Shown here in pieces: positions 1 to 8,895 of a stretch of 64,000 nucleotides of DNA. Both the position numbers and the translations under genes were made by a program. The DNA lies in NCBI GenBank assembly GCA_963783235.1, contig CAWAMN010000001.1, forward strand, positions 496,001 through 560,000, read 5' to 3'. The notes beneath the pieces are model-generated. The model did no database searches and was not told where the DNA came from. It worked only from the letters and a program-made list of their open reading frames with translations. Position 1 is the first letter of the stretch. Every line of letters starts with the position of its first letter. The stretch comes from Thiohalomonas sp963783235. GTDB taxonomy: Bacteria > Pseudomonadota > Gammaproteobacteria > Thiohalomonadales > Thiohalomonadaceae.

Positions 1-1045
1 CACTGACCTCGAAAACCACGAACAGTACGGCAGCGAATACGGCGAGGCTGCCCGCCAGTCCCCATTGGGGATGAAGGAAGAGCTCGTCGAGCCAATAGCG
101 CCAGCCACCTCCCTCATGAGGTGCGCCGATACGCGTGACCGACTCAAACAGGCTGGCCGCACGGTGATGGCGATCGGCATGGAGCTCTTCATCCAGGGGG
201 CGTGGCAGGGTCTGCTCCACCTCGGTCCTCAGGCGCTCCAGCTCCGGGGCGAGATCCGGAAAATGCTGCTGCACCTCTTCGCGGAAATAGCGATCGCCCA
301 CGGCCACCTGCATCAGCAGAAAAGGATGCGGCACCCGAAACGCCGCGTGAATATCGGGCCGGTTCAGGGCCCGGCTGAGTGGTTTGAGGGGTTCGCAAAT
401 GTGCGGGCTGGCCGGCTGGGAGAGCGGACACACCTTCTGACGTACCGCGTCGGCTGCCTTGGCGAACAGCTCGGAAATACCGTGTCCCATCAGTGCCGTG
501 GTGGCTACCACGGGGATCCCCAATTGCCTGCTCAGGCTCTTGGTATTGATGTGCAGCCCCTTTTGGGCGGCCTCATCCATCATATTCAGGGCCAGCACCA
601 TGGGACGGCCCAGTTGCGAGAGCTCCAGGGAAAGCTCGAGGTGACGATCCAGCGCCGTGGCGTCGACTACCTGGATGATAACGTCGGGGGGAGCAAAGGG
701 CGCCGGCGGTGCTTTCTGCTCATGGGCCGCCACAGGCGGGAGTTCGTCACCCCACAGCAGGTAGCGGAGCGCGACCTGTTCGTCATTGCGGAGCAGGTGA
801 AGTGAGCGAATGCTCGGGAGATCGACCACCCGCGCCTCATCGAGCCCAATCTGCACGGAGCAGTCGCGGTAGGCGCGATGTGTCCCGCTCAGCTCGCCGG
901 TATGGACGGAGGTGCTGGAAACCGCATCGAACAGCGTGCTTTTGCCACTGTTGGGCATGCCGATAAGGGCGATGCGCAGGCGGTGCTCGCCCCGAAACAG
1001 ACGCACGGGGATGGGGATAACGGTTTCATGGGGGGATTTGGACAT
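1..1045 (-). CDS. feoB: FeoB-type ferrous iron transporter, N-terminal part (runs off left edge)
   Basis: Translating the minus strand from the ATG at 1045 gives about 348 residues with no stop before the window edge, so only the cytosolic G domain, the helical spacer and the start of the membrane domain are present. Visible motifs are a P-loop GMPNSGKST near residue 29, a G4 motif NMMD followed by E.A...G, a PVVATTALMGHGISEL stretch like the FeoB G5 region, and LHPQWGLAGSLAVF at the entry to the first membrane segment. The protein is divergent: the usual switch region GNWPGVTVE is replaced, and the G3 motif DLPG reads DLPS. FeoB couples GTP hydrolysis to inner-membrane Fe(II) uptake. No feoA is seen upstream; the next gene is divergent. 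An in-frame ATG at 1054 is an alternative start. Confidence 0.82.
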   Translation of the reverse strand, partial: MSKSPHETVIPIPVRLFRGEHRLRIALIGMPNSGKSTLFDAVSSTSVHTGELSGTHRAYRDCSVQIGLDEARVVDLPSIRSLHLLRNDEQVALRYLLWGDELPPVAAHEQKAPPAPFAPPDVIIQVVDATALDRHLELSLELSQLGRPMVLALNMMDEAAQKGLHINTKSLSRQLGIPVVATTALMGHGISELFAKAADAVRQKVCPLSQPASPHICEPLKPLSRALNRPDIHAAFRVPHPFLLMQVAVGDRYFREEVQQHFPDLAPELERLRTEVEQTLPRPLDEELHADRHHRAASLFESVTRIGAPHEGGGWRYWLDELFLHPQWGLAGSLAVFAAVLFVVFEVS

Positions 1046-1170
1046 TCGGCACATTTTTGCTAATCCGGCTCTTCCGGTCCAGCGGAAGTCAAAAAAAATC
1101 GGCAGGAGCACTTGAGGGAATCCCGGAGGTCAATGGCGGTCCATACTTCAGACACAGGTTGGGGTACGGT

Positions 1171-2103
1171 ATGTCCACGCGAAACCTCTACGATCTTATC
1201 CAGCCGCAGAATCCGGAGTCGGTCGAGCGGGAAGTCATCGCCACCATGCAGGCGATCGACCCGGAATTCGAGGCCTCGCGCCTGCAGCACCTGTATCGCG
1301 ATATCGTGCTGCTCTTCCAGGGCCTCTATCCCGGGTATCGGGCCAGCGACGCCTGGTACCATGACCTGGAGCATACCAACGCGGTTTTCCTCTGCGTGGC
1401 CGCGATGCTGGACGGGGCGCACCACGACGGCATTCGGATCAGTTCCCGGGGAAAGCTGCTGGTACTCGCCTGTGCACTGTTCCACGATGTCGGTCTGATT
1501 CGTCGCATCGATGAACACGAAGGCAACGGAGCCCGGTTTACGGTGGGCCACGAGGGCCGCAGTATCGGATTCATGAGCGACTATTTCGGGAAACACGGTT
1601 TTTCGTCCGAGTCGATCACCGATGCGCACCACATCATTCTCTGTACCGTGCTGGGAAAAGGAGTGGCAGAGATCCCCTTTCGCAACGATGAAGTAAGGAG
1701 ACTCGGCCAGATCCTGGGCAGTGCGGATGTGGTGGCGCAGATGGCCGATCGGGCCTATCTGGAAAAACTGCTACTGCTTTTTCGGGAGTTTCGGGAGGCC
1801 CGCATCCCGGGCTATGAATCGGAACTGGAGCTTTTGGAGAAGACGCCGACGTTCTATCAAAACGTCGTCAGACGTCGCCTGGACGACGAGTTCGGTCAGG
1901 TGGACACCTTTCTCGGTACGCATGCACGAGTCCGTTGGGGGCAGGACGAGGAGCCCTTCCACCAGGCCATCGAGCGGAATCTGCAGTACCTCCGTCGCAT
2001 TTTGGCCACCGACAAGCCCCATTACCGAGAATGGCTGCGCCGTGGTCACATCGTCGCCTCGCTGTCGGGAGAGCCGCAGGAGCCCAAGGGCGAGGGCGCC
2101 TGA
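1171..2103 (+). CDS. HD-domain phosphohydrolase-like protein
   Basis: 310 residues from the ATG at 1171. The reading frame is open further upstream to 1057, but that part lies in the leader and looks unlike protein. The HD signature is visible: the metal-binding pairs YHDLEH (about residue 65) and LFHDVG (about residue 108), with later helices containing DAHH. HD proteins of this kind hydrolyse phosphate esters, often in nucleotide or cyclic-nucleotide turnover. No second domain such as GGDEF, PAS or a receiver is present, so the substrate is unknown. It sits alone between divergent feoB and accA. Confidence 0.75.
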   Translation: MSTRNLYDLIQPQNPESVEREVIATMQAIDPEFEASRLQHLYRDIVLLFQGLYPGYRASDAWYHDLEHTNAVFLCVAAMLDGAHHDGIRISSRGKLLVLACALFHDVGLIRRIDEHEGNGARFTVGHEGRSIGFMSDYFGKHGFSSESITDAHHIILCTVLGKGVAEIPFRNDEVRRLGQILGSADVVAQMADRAYLEKLLLLFREFREARIPGYESELELLEKTPTFYQNVVRRRLDDEFGQVDTFLGTHARVRWGQDEEPFHQAIERNLQYLRRILATDKPHYREWLRRGHIVASLSGEPQEPKGEGA

Positions 2104-2224
2104 GCCTGAAAGGCGCTCTCTTCTCCTTACCCGAACTTCCTCGTGGGAGCCCTCTGGCCGACTCTCCCAGCGTTCCCCATTGGCGGCCTGAAACGGCCTG
2201 GATCGCCGCGAAGCCGGATGCGGT

Positions 2225-2254
2225 TTGTAAGCGATTCATTTAAACCGGTAAACT
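2225..2254 (+). promoter_or_regulatory. Possible sigma70 promoter for accA
   Basis: TTGTAA at 2225-2230 and TAAACT at 2249-2254 with an 18-base spacer, 45 bases before the accA start. The spacing fits a sigma70 promoter and each box has two mismatches from consensus. The assignment is by inspection only. The rest of 2104-2298 shows no gene. Confidence 0.35.
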
Positions 2255-2298
2255 AGGCCCATTCCCGATAGTGAGATCGGTTGCGAAGAACTGCTCCT

Positions 2299-3261
2299 AT
2301 GAATCTGAATTTCCTGGAATTTGAACAACCTATTGCCGAGCTGGAGGCGAAGATCGAAGAGCTTCGCTACGTCGGCGACGACAATGAAGTCAATTTGACG
2401 GAAGAGATCGCCAAGCTGCAGTCGAAAAGCCGCAGCCTCACCGAACAGATCTTTTCAAACCTCGACGCCTGGCAGGTGTCCCAATTGGCCCGGCACCCTC
2501 AGCGGCCCTATACCGAAGACTACGTGAAGCGCCTCTTCACGGACTTCGAGGAGCTGCACGGGGATCGAGCCTATGCCGACGACGCCGCCATTATCGGTGG
2601 GGTGGGGCGCCTGGAAGGCCGGCCGGTGATGGTCATCGGTCATCAGAAGGGACGGGACACCAAAGAAAAGGTCCATCGCAACTTCGGCATGCCCCGCCCC
2701 GAGGGCTATCGCAAAGCGCTGCGGCTCATGGAGATGGCAGAGCGCTTCCGCATGCCGGTGCTCACCTTTATCGATACACCGGGGGCCTATCCCGGCGTGG
2801 GGGCCGAAGAGCGGGGACAGAGTGAAGCGATTGCCCGGAATCTGTTTGTCATGTCCAAGCTCAAGACGCCGATCATCTGCACCGTCATCGGGGAGGGGGG
2901 CTCCGGCGGGGCTCTCGCCGTGGGGGTCGGCGATCGGGTAATGATGCTGGAATACAGCACCTATTCGGTCATCTCCCCGGAGGGATGCGCGTCGATTCTG
3001 TGGAAGAGCGCCGAAAAGGCATCGGATGCCGCCGAAGCGCTCGGGGTCACCTCGGAGCGTCTCAAACAGTTGGGCCTTATTGATCGGATTATCAGTGAGC
3101 CTCTCGGAGGGGCCCACCGCGAAGTCGATACCATGGCGGATCGTATTCGTATCGCCCTGGTTGAAAGTCTGGATCTGCTGGCGGATATTCCCATCGATAA
3201 ACTACTGGAGCAGCGCTACGAGCGGCTGATGGGCTTCGGTAACTACGAGGCGAAAGGCTGA
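2299..3261 (+). CDS. accA: Acetyl-CoA carboxylase carboxyltransferase subunit alpha
   Basis: 320 residues from the ATG at 2299, matching the usual AccA length of about 319 and the typical start MNLNFLEFEQPIAELEAKI. With AccD it forms the carboxyltransferase that moves CO2 from biotinylated AccB to acetyl-CoA, making malonyl-CoA for fatty acid synthesis in the cytosol. The crotonase-like core is visible (IDTPGAYPGVGAEERGQ and GEGGSGGALA, around residues 155-215). An upstream in-frame TTG at 2281 is less likely as a start. tilS follows after 6 bases, the common gammaproteobacterial order. Confidence 0.97.
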   Translation: MNLNFLEFEQPIAELEAKIEELRYVGDDNEVNLTEEIAKLQSKSRSLTEQIFSNLDAWQVSQLARHPQRPYTEDYVKRLFTDFEELHGDRAYADDAAIIGGVGRLEGRPVMVIGHQKGRDTKEKVHRNFGMPRPEGYRKALRLMEMAERFRMPVLTFIDTPGAYPGVGAEERGQSEAIARNLFVMSKLKTPIICTVIGEGGSGGALAVGVGDRVMMLEYSTYSVISPEGCASILWKSAEKASDAAEALGVTSERLKQLGLIDRIISEPLGGAHREVDTMADRIRIALVESLDLLADIPIDKLLEQRYERLMGFGNYEAKG

Positions 3262-3267
3262 TCGGAC

Positions 3268-4599
3268 ATGGCCGTCGGCCCGGAGTGGCTACTCGAACGG
3301 CTGCGTGAGCTACCGATACCGTCCCGCTACCGGGTCGCTTTCAGCGGCGGTCTGGATTCCACGGTACTCCTCCACATGATCGCTTCGATCCGGGACCGGT
3401 TGGCTGTCCCGGTCGAGGCCATCCATATCGACCACGGTCTGAATTCGCACTCCGGAGACTGGTCCCGGCGGTGCGAAGCCCTCTGCCGGCGTCTGGCCGT
3501 CCCCTTTCAAGCCATAAAGGTTGATGCGGCGCCCCGAAACGGCGAAGGACCGGAGGCCGCCGCCCGCAAGGCGCGCTATCGGGCCTTTGCCGAAGGACTG
3601 GAATGGGAAGATTATATTCTGGCCGCGCACCACGAGGACGATCAGGCGGAGACGGTTCTGCTCCAGTTACTGCGCGGCGCCGGTCTCCGGGGATTGTCGG
3701 CTATGCCACAGCGCCGTCGACTCGGAAAGGGTTGGCTGGTCCGCCCCCTGCTTACGGCCTCGCGTTCGGAACTCAGGGCGTGGGCCGAGGCGGCCGAACT
3801 GGACTGGATAGAAGACCCCAGTAATTTCGACACCGGCTTCGAGCGCAACCGCATCCGACACGAGATCCTCCCCACGCTTGCAGGGTGCCGCCCGGGTGCA
3901 TCGCATTCGATCGCCCGCAGTGCACTCCACTGCGCCGAGGCATCGGATCTGCTCGACGAGCTGGGCGCAATGGATATGGAGAGCTGCGAAACGGCTCCCG
4001 GGGTTCTGGCGACTGGCCGCTTGCGGGCGCTGTCCTCGGCACGCACACGCAATGCCCTGCGGTTTTGGCTTCGCAGCCGGGGTCTCCCAACCCCCGATAC
4101 TGCCAACCTCAATCGAATCATCGACGAGGTGATACCCGCAGCGGAGGATGCCGAGCCCGTGGTCCGCTGGACGGGTGCCGAGGTCCGGGCTTACCGGGGC
4201 GAGCTTTACGCCATGTCCCCTGTGGAGCCCGTTTCCCCCGATTGGATGATCAGATGGTCGGGAACCGGTGAATTGGTGCTCCCGGCCGGACTTGGCCGCT
4301 TGGCGCTGCGACCGGCACGGGGAGCGGGGCTGAAAGCCGGAGTATTTGCGCATCGCACCGTTTCCGTGCATTTCAGGAGCGGCGGTGAGCGTTGCCGTCC
4401 CGCCGGACGGGGCCACAGCCATTCGCTCAAAAAACTGTTTCAGGAAGCCGGCATACCACCTTGGGAGAGGGGGCGGCTGCCGATTTTGAGCGTGGGCGGG
4501 GAGACCGCAGCCGTGGCCGATCTCTGTTATGGCGAACCGTTTGCCGCCGCTTCGGGCGAAGCGGGAGTTGAAGTACTCTGGCATCGCGAACGCCATTGA
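3268..4599 (+). CDS. tilS: tRNA(Ile)-lysidine synthase
   Basis: 443 residues, the usual full TilS length. The N-terminal ATP-pyrophosphatase domain has the PP-loop SGGLDST at residues 26-32. The middle part carries IEDPSNFDTGFERNRIRHE, typical of the catalytic domain, and the C-terminal domain has the conserved FRSGGERCRPAGR...SLKKLFQEAGIPPWER stretch. TilS converts the wobble cytidine of the CAU-anticodon tRNA-Ile to lysidine, so that it reads AUA codons. It is transcribed with accA upstream and probably forms one unit with it. Confidence 0.96.
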   Translation: MAVGPEWLLERLRELPIPSRYRVAFSGGLDSTVLLHMIASIRDRLAVPVEAIHIDHGLNSHSGDWSRRCEALCRRLAVPFQAIKVDAAPRNGEGPEAAARKARYRAFAEGLEWEDYILAAHHEDDQAETVLLQLLRGAGLRGLSAMPQRRRLGKGWLVRPLLTASRSELRAWAEAAELDWIEDPSNFDTGFERNRIRHEILPTLAGCRPGASHSIARSALHCAEASDLLDELGAMDMESCETAPGVLATGRLRALSSARTRNALRFWLRSRGLPTPDTANLNRIIDEVIPAAEDAEPVVRWTGAEVRAYRGELYAMSPVEPVSPDWMIRWSGTGELVLPAGLGRLALRPARGAGLKAGVFAHRTVSVHFRSGGERCRPAGRGHSHSLKKLFQEAGIPPWERGRLPILSVGGETAAVADLCYGEPFAAASGEAGVEVLWHRERH

Positions 4600-4641
4600 A
4601 AAGCATTCCAAAAAAAACGACAATGAGCCCGGCCTTGGCGT

Positions 4642-4675
4642 CCCTTTAACCCACCGCTTGGTGGTGGTTAAAGGG
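4642..4675 (+). other. Strong hairpin in the tilS-pyrG gap
   Basis: CCCTTTAACCCACC at 4642-4655 pairs with GGTGGTGGTTAAAGGG at 4660-4675 across a GCTT loop, with one small bulge. No T-run follows, so it is a poor intrinsic terminator. It lies in the 126-base leader of pyrG and could affect readthrough or message stability. Confidence 0.4.
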
Positions 4676-4725
4676 CGGTCCCGGGCGCCGGGCAGTTCCC
4701 CTTTCATCCAAGACCCCGAATCTTC

Positions 4726-6360
4726 ATGACGAAGTATATTTTTGTTACGGGTGGTGTCGTGTCTTCCCTCGGGAAGGGCATCGCTTCCGCCTCCCTTGCG
4801 GCCATCCTGGAAGCACGCGGTCTCAAGGTCACGCTCCTGAAACTGGATCCGTACATCAATGTCGATCCGGGCACCATGAGTCCGTTTCAGCATGGTGAGG
4901 TCTACGTGACCGAAGATGGCGCGGAAACCGACCTGGATCTTGGCCATTATGAGCGCTTCGTCCGAACGACCATGACCAAGCGCAACAACTTCACCTCCGG
5001 GCGGATTTACGAGAACGTCATCCGCAAGGAGCGCCGCGGCGATTATCTGGGCGGGACGGTCCAGGTGATTCCGCACATCACCGATGAGATCAAGCAATCG
5101 ATCATCCGGGGCGCCGAAGGGGCCGATGTGGCCATGGTGGAGATCGGCGGTACGGTGGGTGATATCGAATCGCTGCCGTTTCTGGAGGCGATCCGCCAGA
5201 TGAGCGTCGAGGAGGGGCACGATAACGTGCTGTTCATGCACCTGACGCTGCTGCCCTACATCCCCACCGCGGGCGAGTTGAAGACCAAACCGACTCAGCA
5301 CTCGGTCAAGGAGTTGCGCTCCATCGGCATCCAGCCCGATATTTTGGTCTGTCGCGCGGATCGCATGGTGCCAGATGATGAGCGGCGCAAGATTGCGCTG
5401 TTTACCAATGTCGAGGAGCGGGCGGTTATCTCCTCCATCGACGTCGACAGCATCTACAAGATCCCACTCGTCCTGCATAAGCAGAAGCTGGACAGCATCG
5501 TCGTCGACAAGCTGCGACTGGACTGCCCGGAGGCGGACCTGTCGGAGTGGCAGGAAGTCGCCGATGCCATGGAGCATCCGGCACACGAGACCACGATTGC
5601 CATGGTGGGTAAGTATGTGGACTTGACGGAGGCCTACAAATCGCTCTCCGAGTCGCTGCTGCACGCCGGCGTGAAGACCCGCACCAAGATCAATATCATC
5701 TACATCGATTCCGAAGAGATCGAGGAGTCGGGCACGGGCTGCCTGGAGGGGATGGATGCCATCCTCGTCCCGGGCGGTTTCGGCGAGCGCGGGGTCGAAG
5801 GCAAGATCGAGGCAGTCCGCTTCGCCCGGGAAAAGAAGGTTCCCTACCTAGGTATCTGCCTGGGCATGCAGGTGGCGTGCATCGAATTCGCGCGCAATAT
5901 GGCCGGTCTCCCCGAGGCCCACAGCACCGAGTTCGATAGAAAGGCCAAAGAGCCGGTGATCGCCTTGATCACCGAATGGATGGAGGCCGACGGCACCATC
6001 GAGACGCGCAGCGAATCCTCCGACCTGGGCGGCACCATGCGTCTGGGTGGACAGGATTGCCGGCTTGAAGCCGGCAGCCGCGTTCGGGAAGTGTACGGGC
6101 AGGAAGTGATTCACGAACGACACCGTCACCGGTACGAGTTCAACAACAACTACCGCGCCCGCCTGACCGAGGCGGGTTTGCAGGTCACGGGTATCTCCGG
6201 TCACGGCGACCTTGTGGAGGTGGTGGAGCTACCGGACCACCCCTGGTTCATTGCCTGCCAGTTCCATCCCGAATTCACCTCCACACCCCGTGACGGCCAC
6301 CCGCTGTTCTCCGGTTTCGTGCGTGCGGCTCTTGAGTACAGGGAGCGGAGCGACGGCTGA
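4726..6360 (+). CDS. pyrG: CTP synthase
   Basis: 544 residues, equal to the family norm. The N-terminal synthetase domain begins MTKYIFVTGGVVSSLGKGI, with the ATP-binding P-loop in VSSLGKGI. The C-terminal class I glutamine amidotransferase domain shows the nucleophile in LGICLGMQ (about residue 380) and the His-Glu pair in CQFHPEFTSTP. The enzyme aminates UTP to CTP using glutamine-derived ammonia and ATP. Its TGA overlaps the ATG of kdsA by one base, so translation of the two is likely coupled; pyrG-kdsA-eno is a standard gammaproteobacterial cluster. Confidence 0.98.
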   Translation: MTKYIFVTGGVVSSLGKGIASASLAAILEARGLKVTLLKLDPYINVDPGTMSPFQHGEVYVTEDGAETDLDLGHYERFVRTTMTKRNNFTSGRIYENVIRKERRGDYLGGTVQVIPHITDEIKQSIIRGAEGADVAMVEIGGTVGDIESLPFLEAIRQMSVEEGHDNVLFMHLTLLPYIPTAGELKTKPTQHSVKELRSIGIQPDILVCRADRMVPDDERRKIALFTNVEERAVISSIDVDSIYKIPLVLHKQKLDSIVVDKLRLDCPEADLSEWQEVADAMEHPAHETTIAMVGKYVDLTEAYKSLSESLLHAGVKTRTKINIIYIDSEEIEESGTGCLEGMDAILVPGGFGERGVEGKIEAVRFAREKKVPYLGICLGMQVACIEFARNMAGLPEAHSTEFDRKAKEPVIALITEWMEADGTIETRSESSDLGGTMRLGGQDCRLEAGSRVREVYGQEVIHERHRHRYEFNNNYRARLTEAGLQVTGISGHGDLVEVVELPDHPWFIACQFHPEFTSTPRDGHPLFSGFVRAALEYRERSDG

Positions 6361-7196
6361 TGGAATTGTGCGGATTTGAGGTCGGGATCGACCGGCCACT
6401 TTTTTTGATCGCCGGTCCGTGCGTTATCGAGAGCGAAGCGCTGATATTGGAATCGGCCGCCGAACTCAAGGCGATAACGGAGCGGCTGGGGATTTCTCTC
6501 ATCTTCAAATCCTCCTTCGATAAGGCCAACCGGACCTCGGCGGGAAGCCCGCGGGGCCCGGGACTGGAGGAGGGGCTTCGCATCCTGGAACGGGTGCAGC
6601 GCGAGCTGAAACTGCCCGTACTGACCGACGTTCACGAATTTACGCCCCTGGATGAGGTGGCGGAGGTGGCGGACGTGCTGCAAACGCCAGCATTTCTCTG
6701 CCGACAGACGGATTTTATCCAGGCGGTGGCGCGCCAGGGCCGTCCGGTCAATATCAAAAAGGGCCAGTTTCTGGCGCCCTGGGACATGTCCCATGTGGTT
6801 GAAAAGGCAAGAGTCACCGGCAACGACCAGGTAATGGTCTGCGAGCGCGGTGTCTCGTTTGGCTACAATACCCTTATTTCCGACATGCGCGGCCTGGCGA
6901 GCATGCGTGAGACCGGCGCACCGGTGGTGTTCGACGCCACGCACTCGGTGCAACAGCCTGGCGGTCAGGGTGGCCGTTCGGGCGGTCAGCGCCAATTCGT
7001 GCCCGTTCTTGCACGCTCGGCCGTGGCGGCGGGTATCTCCGGTCTCTTTATGGAGACGCATCCGGATCCGGACAACGCCCTGAGCGATGGGCCCAACATG
7101 TGGCCGTTGGGAGAAATGGAGCGGCTGTTGGGAACCCTCAAGGCGCTCGATGACACCGTGAAAAAAGACGGTTTCATCGAGCAGCCGTCATCGTGA
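6360..7196 (+). CDS. kdsA: 3-deoxy-8-phosphooctulonate synthase
   Basis: 278 residues, typical length. It condenses phosphoenolpyruvate with arabinose 5-phosphate to Kdo 8-phosphate, the first committed step toward the Kdo of lipopolysaccharide. Recognisable family segments are IAGPCVIESE, FKSSFDKANRTS, GLRILERVQ, and FDATHSVQQPGG with GLFMETHPDPDNALSDGPNM near the C-terminus. It starts inside the pyrG stop codon and ends just before eno. Confidence 0.97.
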   Translation: MELCGFEVGIDRPLFLIAGPCVIESEALILESAAELKAITERLGISLIFKSSFDKANRTSAGSPRGPGLEEGLRILERVQRELKLPVLTDVHEFTPLDEVAEVADVLQTPAFLCRQTDFIQAVARQGRPVNIKKGQFLAPWDMSHVVEKARVTGNDQVMVCERGVSFGYNTLISDMRGLASMRETGAPVVFDATHSVQQPGGQGGRSGGQRQFVPVLARSAVAAGISGLFMETHPDPDNALSDGPNMWPLGEMERLLGTLKALDDTVKKDGFIEQPSS

Positions 7197-7231
7197 TGGA
7201 ATCTAACAAGAAAACGAAAACGGGAAGGACG

Positions 7232-8527
7232 ATGAGTACACTGAAGACCCAGATTCGCGACATCCGGGGTCGAGAAATCCTCGACTCTCGCGGCAACCCG
7301 ACCGTCGAAGCCGATGTCTTCCTGACCGACGGGACCCTCGGTCGTGCGGCCGTGCCCTCCGGCGCCTCCACCGGTTCGCGTGAAGCCATTGAGCTACGAG
7401 ATGGTGATGCAAACCGTTATCTCGGAAAAGGCGTTCGCCAGGCGGTCGACAATATCAACGGAGAGATCCGCCGAAAACTGGTCGGTTTCGATGCCAATGA
7501 TCAGGAAGCCCTCGACAACCTGCTAATCGAATTGGACGGTACGCCCAACAAGGCGCGTCTCGGTGCCAATGCCCTGTTGGCCGTCTCGCTGGCCGCCGCC
7601 AAGGCGACTGCAGCGGCTCACGAACTGCCGCTTTACCGCAGTCTGGCCCTGGCACAGGAATTCACCATGCCGGTGCCGATGATGAACATCATCAACGGCG
7701 GCGCCCATGCGGACAACAGCGTGGACCTGCAGGAATTCATGATCATGCCGGTCGGTGCCCCCAGCGTGGCAGAGGCGGTTCGGTACGGTGCAGAAATCTT
7801 CCATGCCCTGAAAAAGGTCCTGGCGAGCAAGGGAATGAATACGGCGGTGGGCGATGAAGGCGGTTTTGCCCCGGACCTGCCCTCCAACGAGGCGGCCATC
7901 GAGGTCATCCTCGAGGCGATTGATCAGGCGGGCTACACGGCCGGCGAAGACATCATGCTGGCCCTGGATGCCGCCGCCTCCGAGTTCTACAAGGACGGCA
8001 AGTATGTCCTTGAGTCGGAGGGCAAGAGTCTCAGCTCCGAGGAGTTCGTCGACTATCTGGCCTCATGGGTGGATAAGTACCCGATTATCTCCATCGAAGA
8101 CGGCATGGACGAGAGCGACTGGAACGGCTGGAAGCTCCTGACCGAGCGTCTGGGCAACAAGGTGCAGTTGGTGGGCGATGACCTGTTCGTCACCAACACC
8201 GAAATCCTCAAAGAGGGTATCGAGAAGGGCGTCGGTAACTCCATCCTCATCAAGGTCAACCAGATCGGCACGCTGACGGAAACCCTGGCGGCCATCAACA
8301 TGGCCAAAGAGGCCAACTACACGGCGGTCATCTCGCACCGTTCCGGTGAGACGGAAGATACCACCATCGCCGATCTGGCCGTGGCCACCAATGCCGGTCA
8401 GATCAAGACGGGCTCGCTCTCCCGCTCCGACCGCGTGGCCAAGTACAATCGCCTTCTTCGCATCGAGGAGGCGCTGGGCAACAAGGCCAGCTACCCCGGC
8501 CGCGACGCCTTCCACAACCTTTCGTGA
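7232..8527 (+). CDS. eno: Enolase
   Basis: 431 residues from the ATG at 7232, which has a GGAAGGA ribosome site just upstream; the frame stays open to 7193 but the extra 13 residues are not typical. Enolase interconverts 2-phosphoglycerate and phosphoenolpyruvate. Visible family sequences are REILDSRGNPTVE at the N-terminus, the catalytic GDEGGFAPDL, the Mg-ligand region SIEDGMDESDW, and SHRSGETEDTTIADLAV near the C-terminus. It supplies phosphoenolpyruvate, also the KdsA substrate. Confidence 0.98.
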   Translation: MSTLKTQIRDIRGREILDSRGNPTVEADVFLTDGTLGRAAVPSGASTGSREAIELRDGDANRYLGKGVRQAVDNINGEIRRKLVGFDANDQEALDNLLIELDGTPNKARLGANALLAVSLAAAKATAAAHELPLYRSLALAQEFTMPVPMMNIINGGAHADNSVDLQEFMIMPVGAPSVAEAVRYGAEIFHALKKVLASKGMNTAVGDEGGFAPDLPSNEAAIEVILEAIDQAGYTAGEDIMLALDAAASEFYKDGKYVLESEGKSLSSEEFVDYLASWVDKYPIISIEDGMDESDWNGWKLLTERLGNKVQLVGDDLFVTNTEILKEGIEKGVGNSILIKVNQIGTLTETLAAINMAKEANYTAVISHRSGETEDTTIADLAVATNAGQIKTGSLSRSDRVAKYNRLLRIEEALGNKASYPGRDAFHNLS

Positions 8528-8548
8528 TCCAAATCTAAACACTGGGAT

Positions 8549-8572
8549 TGCCCGGGGCTACGGCTCCGGGCA
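8549..8572 (+). terminator. Hairpin after eno
   Basis: TGCCCGG at 8549-8555 and CCGGGCA at 8566-8572 form a perfect 7-base-pair stem, followed by TTCT only. It may attenuate rather than stop transcription into ftsB. Confidence 0.35.
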
Positions 8573-8586
8573 TTCTAGTCTCCATC

Positions 8587-8859
8587 ATGAGACTGCTCGC
8601 CACCATCCTTGTCATTCTGCTTGTCCTCCTTCAGTACAAGCTTTGGTTGGGAGACGGCGGATTGCTCAAAGTTCGTCAGCTCAACCAAGCCGTTGAATCC
8701 CAGACTGCCGAAAACGAGGCGCTCAGTGAACGCAACCGGGCGCTCGAAGCTGAGGTCCGCGACTTGAAAAAGGGCCGTGATGCTATCGAAGAGCGGGCCC
8801 GTACCGAACTGGGAATGATCAAAGAGGGCGAGACTTTCTATCAGGTGGTAGAAGATTGA
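8587..8859 (+). CDS. ftsB: Cell division protein FtsB
   Basis: 90 residues from the ATG at 8587. It begins with a single membrane helix (MRLLATILVILLVLLQYKLW), followed by a coiled coil rich in E/A/N heptads up to about residue 70 and the conserved end ARTELGMIKEGETFYQVVE. FtsB is a bitopic inner-membrane protein that joins FtsL and FtsQ in the divisome. The eno-ftsB-ispD-ispF neighbourhood is diagnostic. Confidence 0.93.
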   Translation: MRLLATILVILLVLLQYKLWLGDGGLLKVRQLNQAVESQTAENEALSERNRALEAEVRDLKKGRDAIEERARTELGMIKEGETFYQVVED

Positions 8860-8895
8860 GTCCTCTTCTGTGACGCAAAACGGCTTCGAATACCC

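Noticed and set aside
3667..5664. 665-residue open frame on the minus strand opposite tilS and pyrG
   Set aside because: It is antisense to two well-conserved genes, spans their junction, has no family motif and His/Arg-rich composition typical of GC-rich shadow frames.
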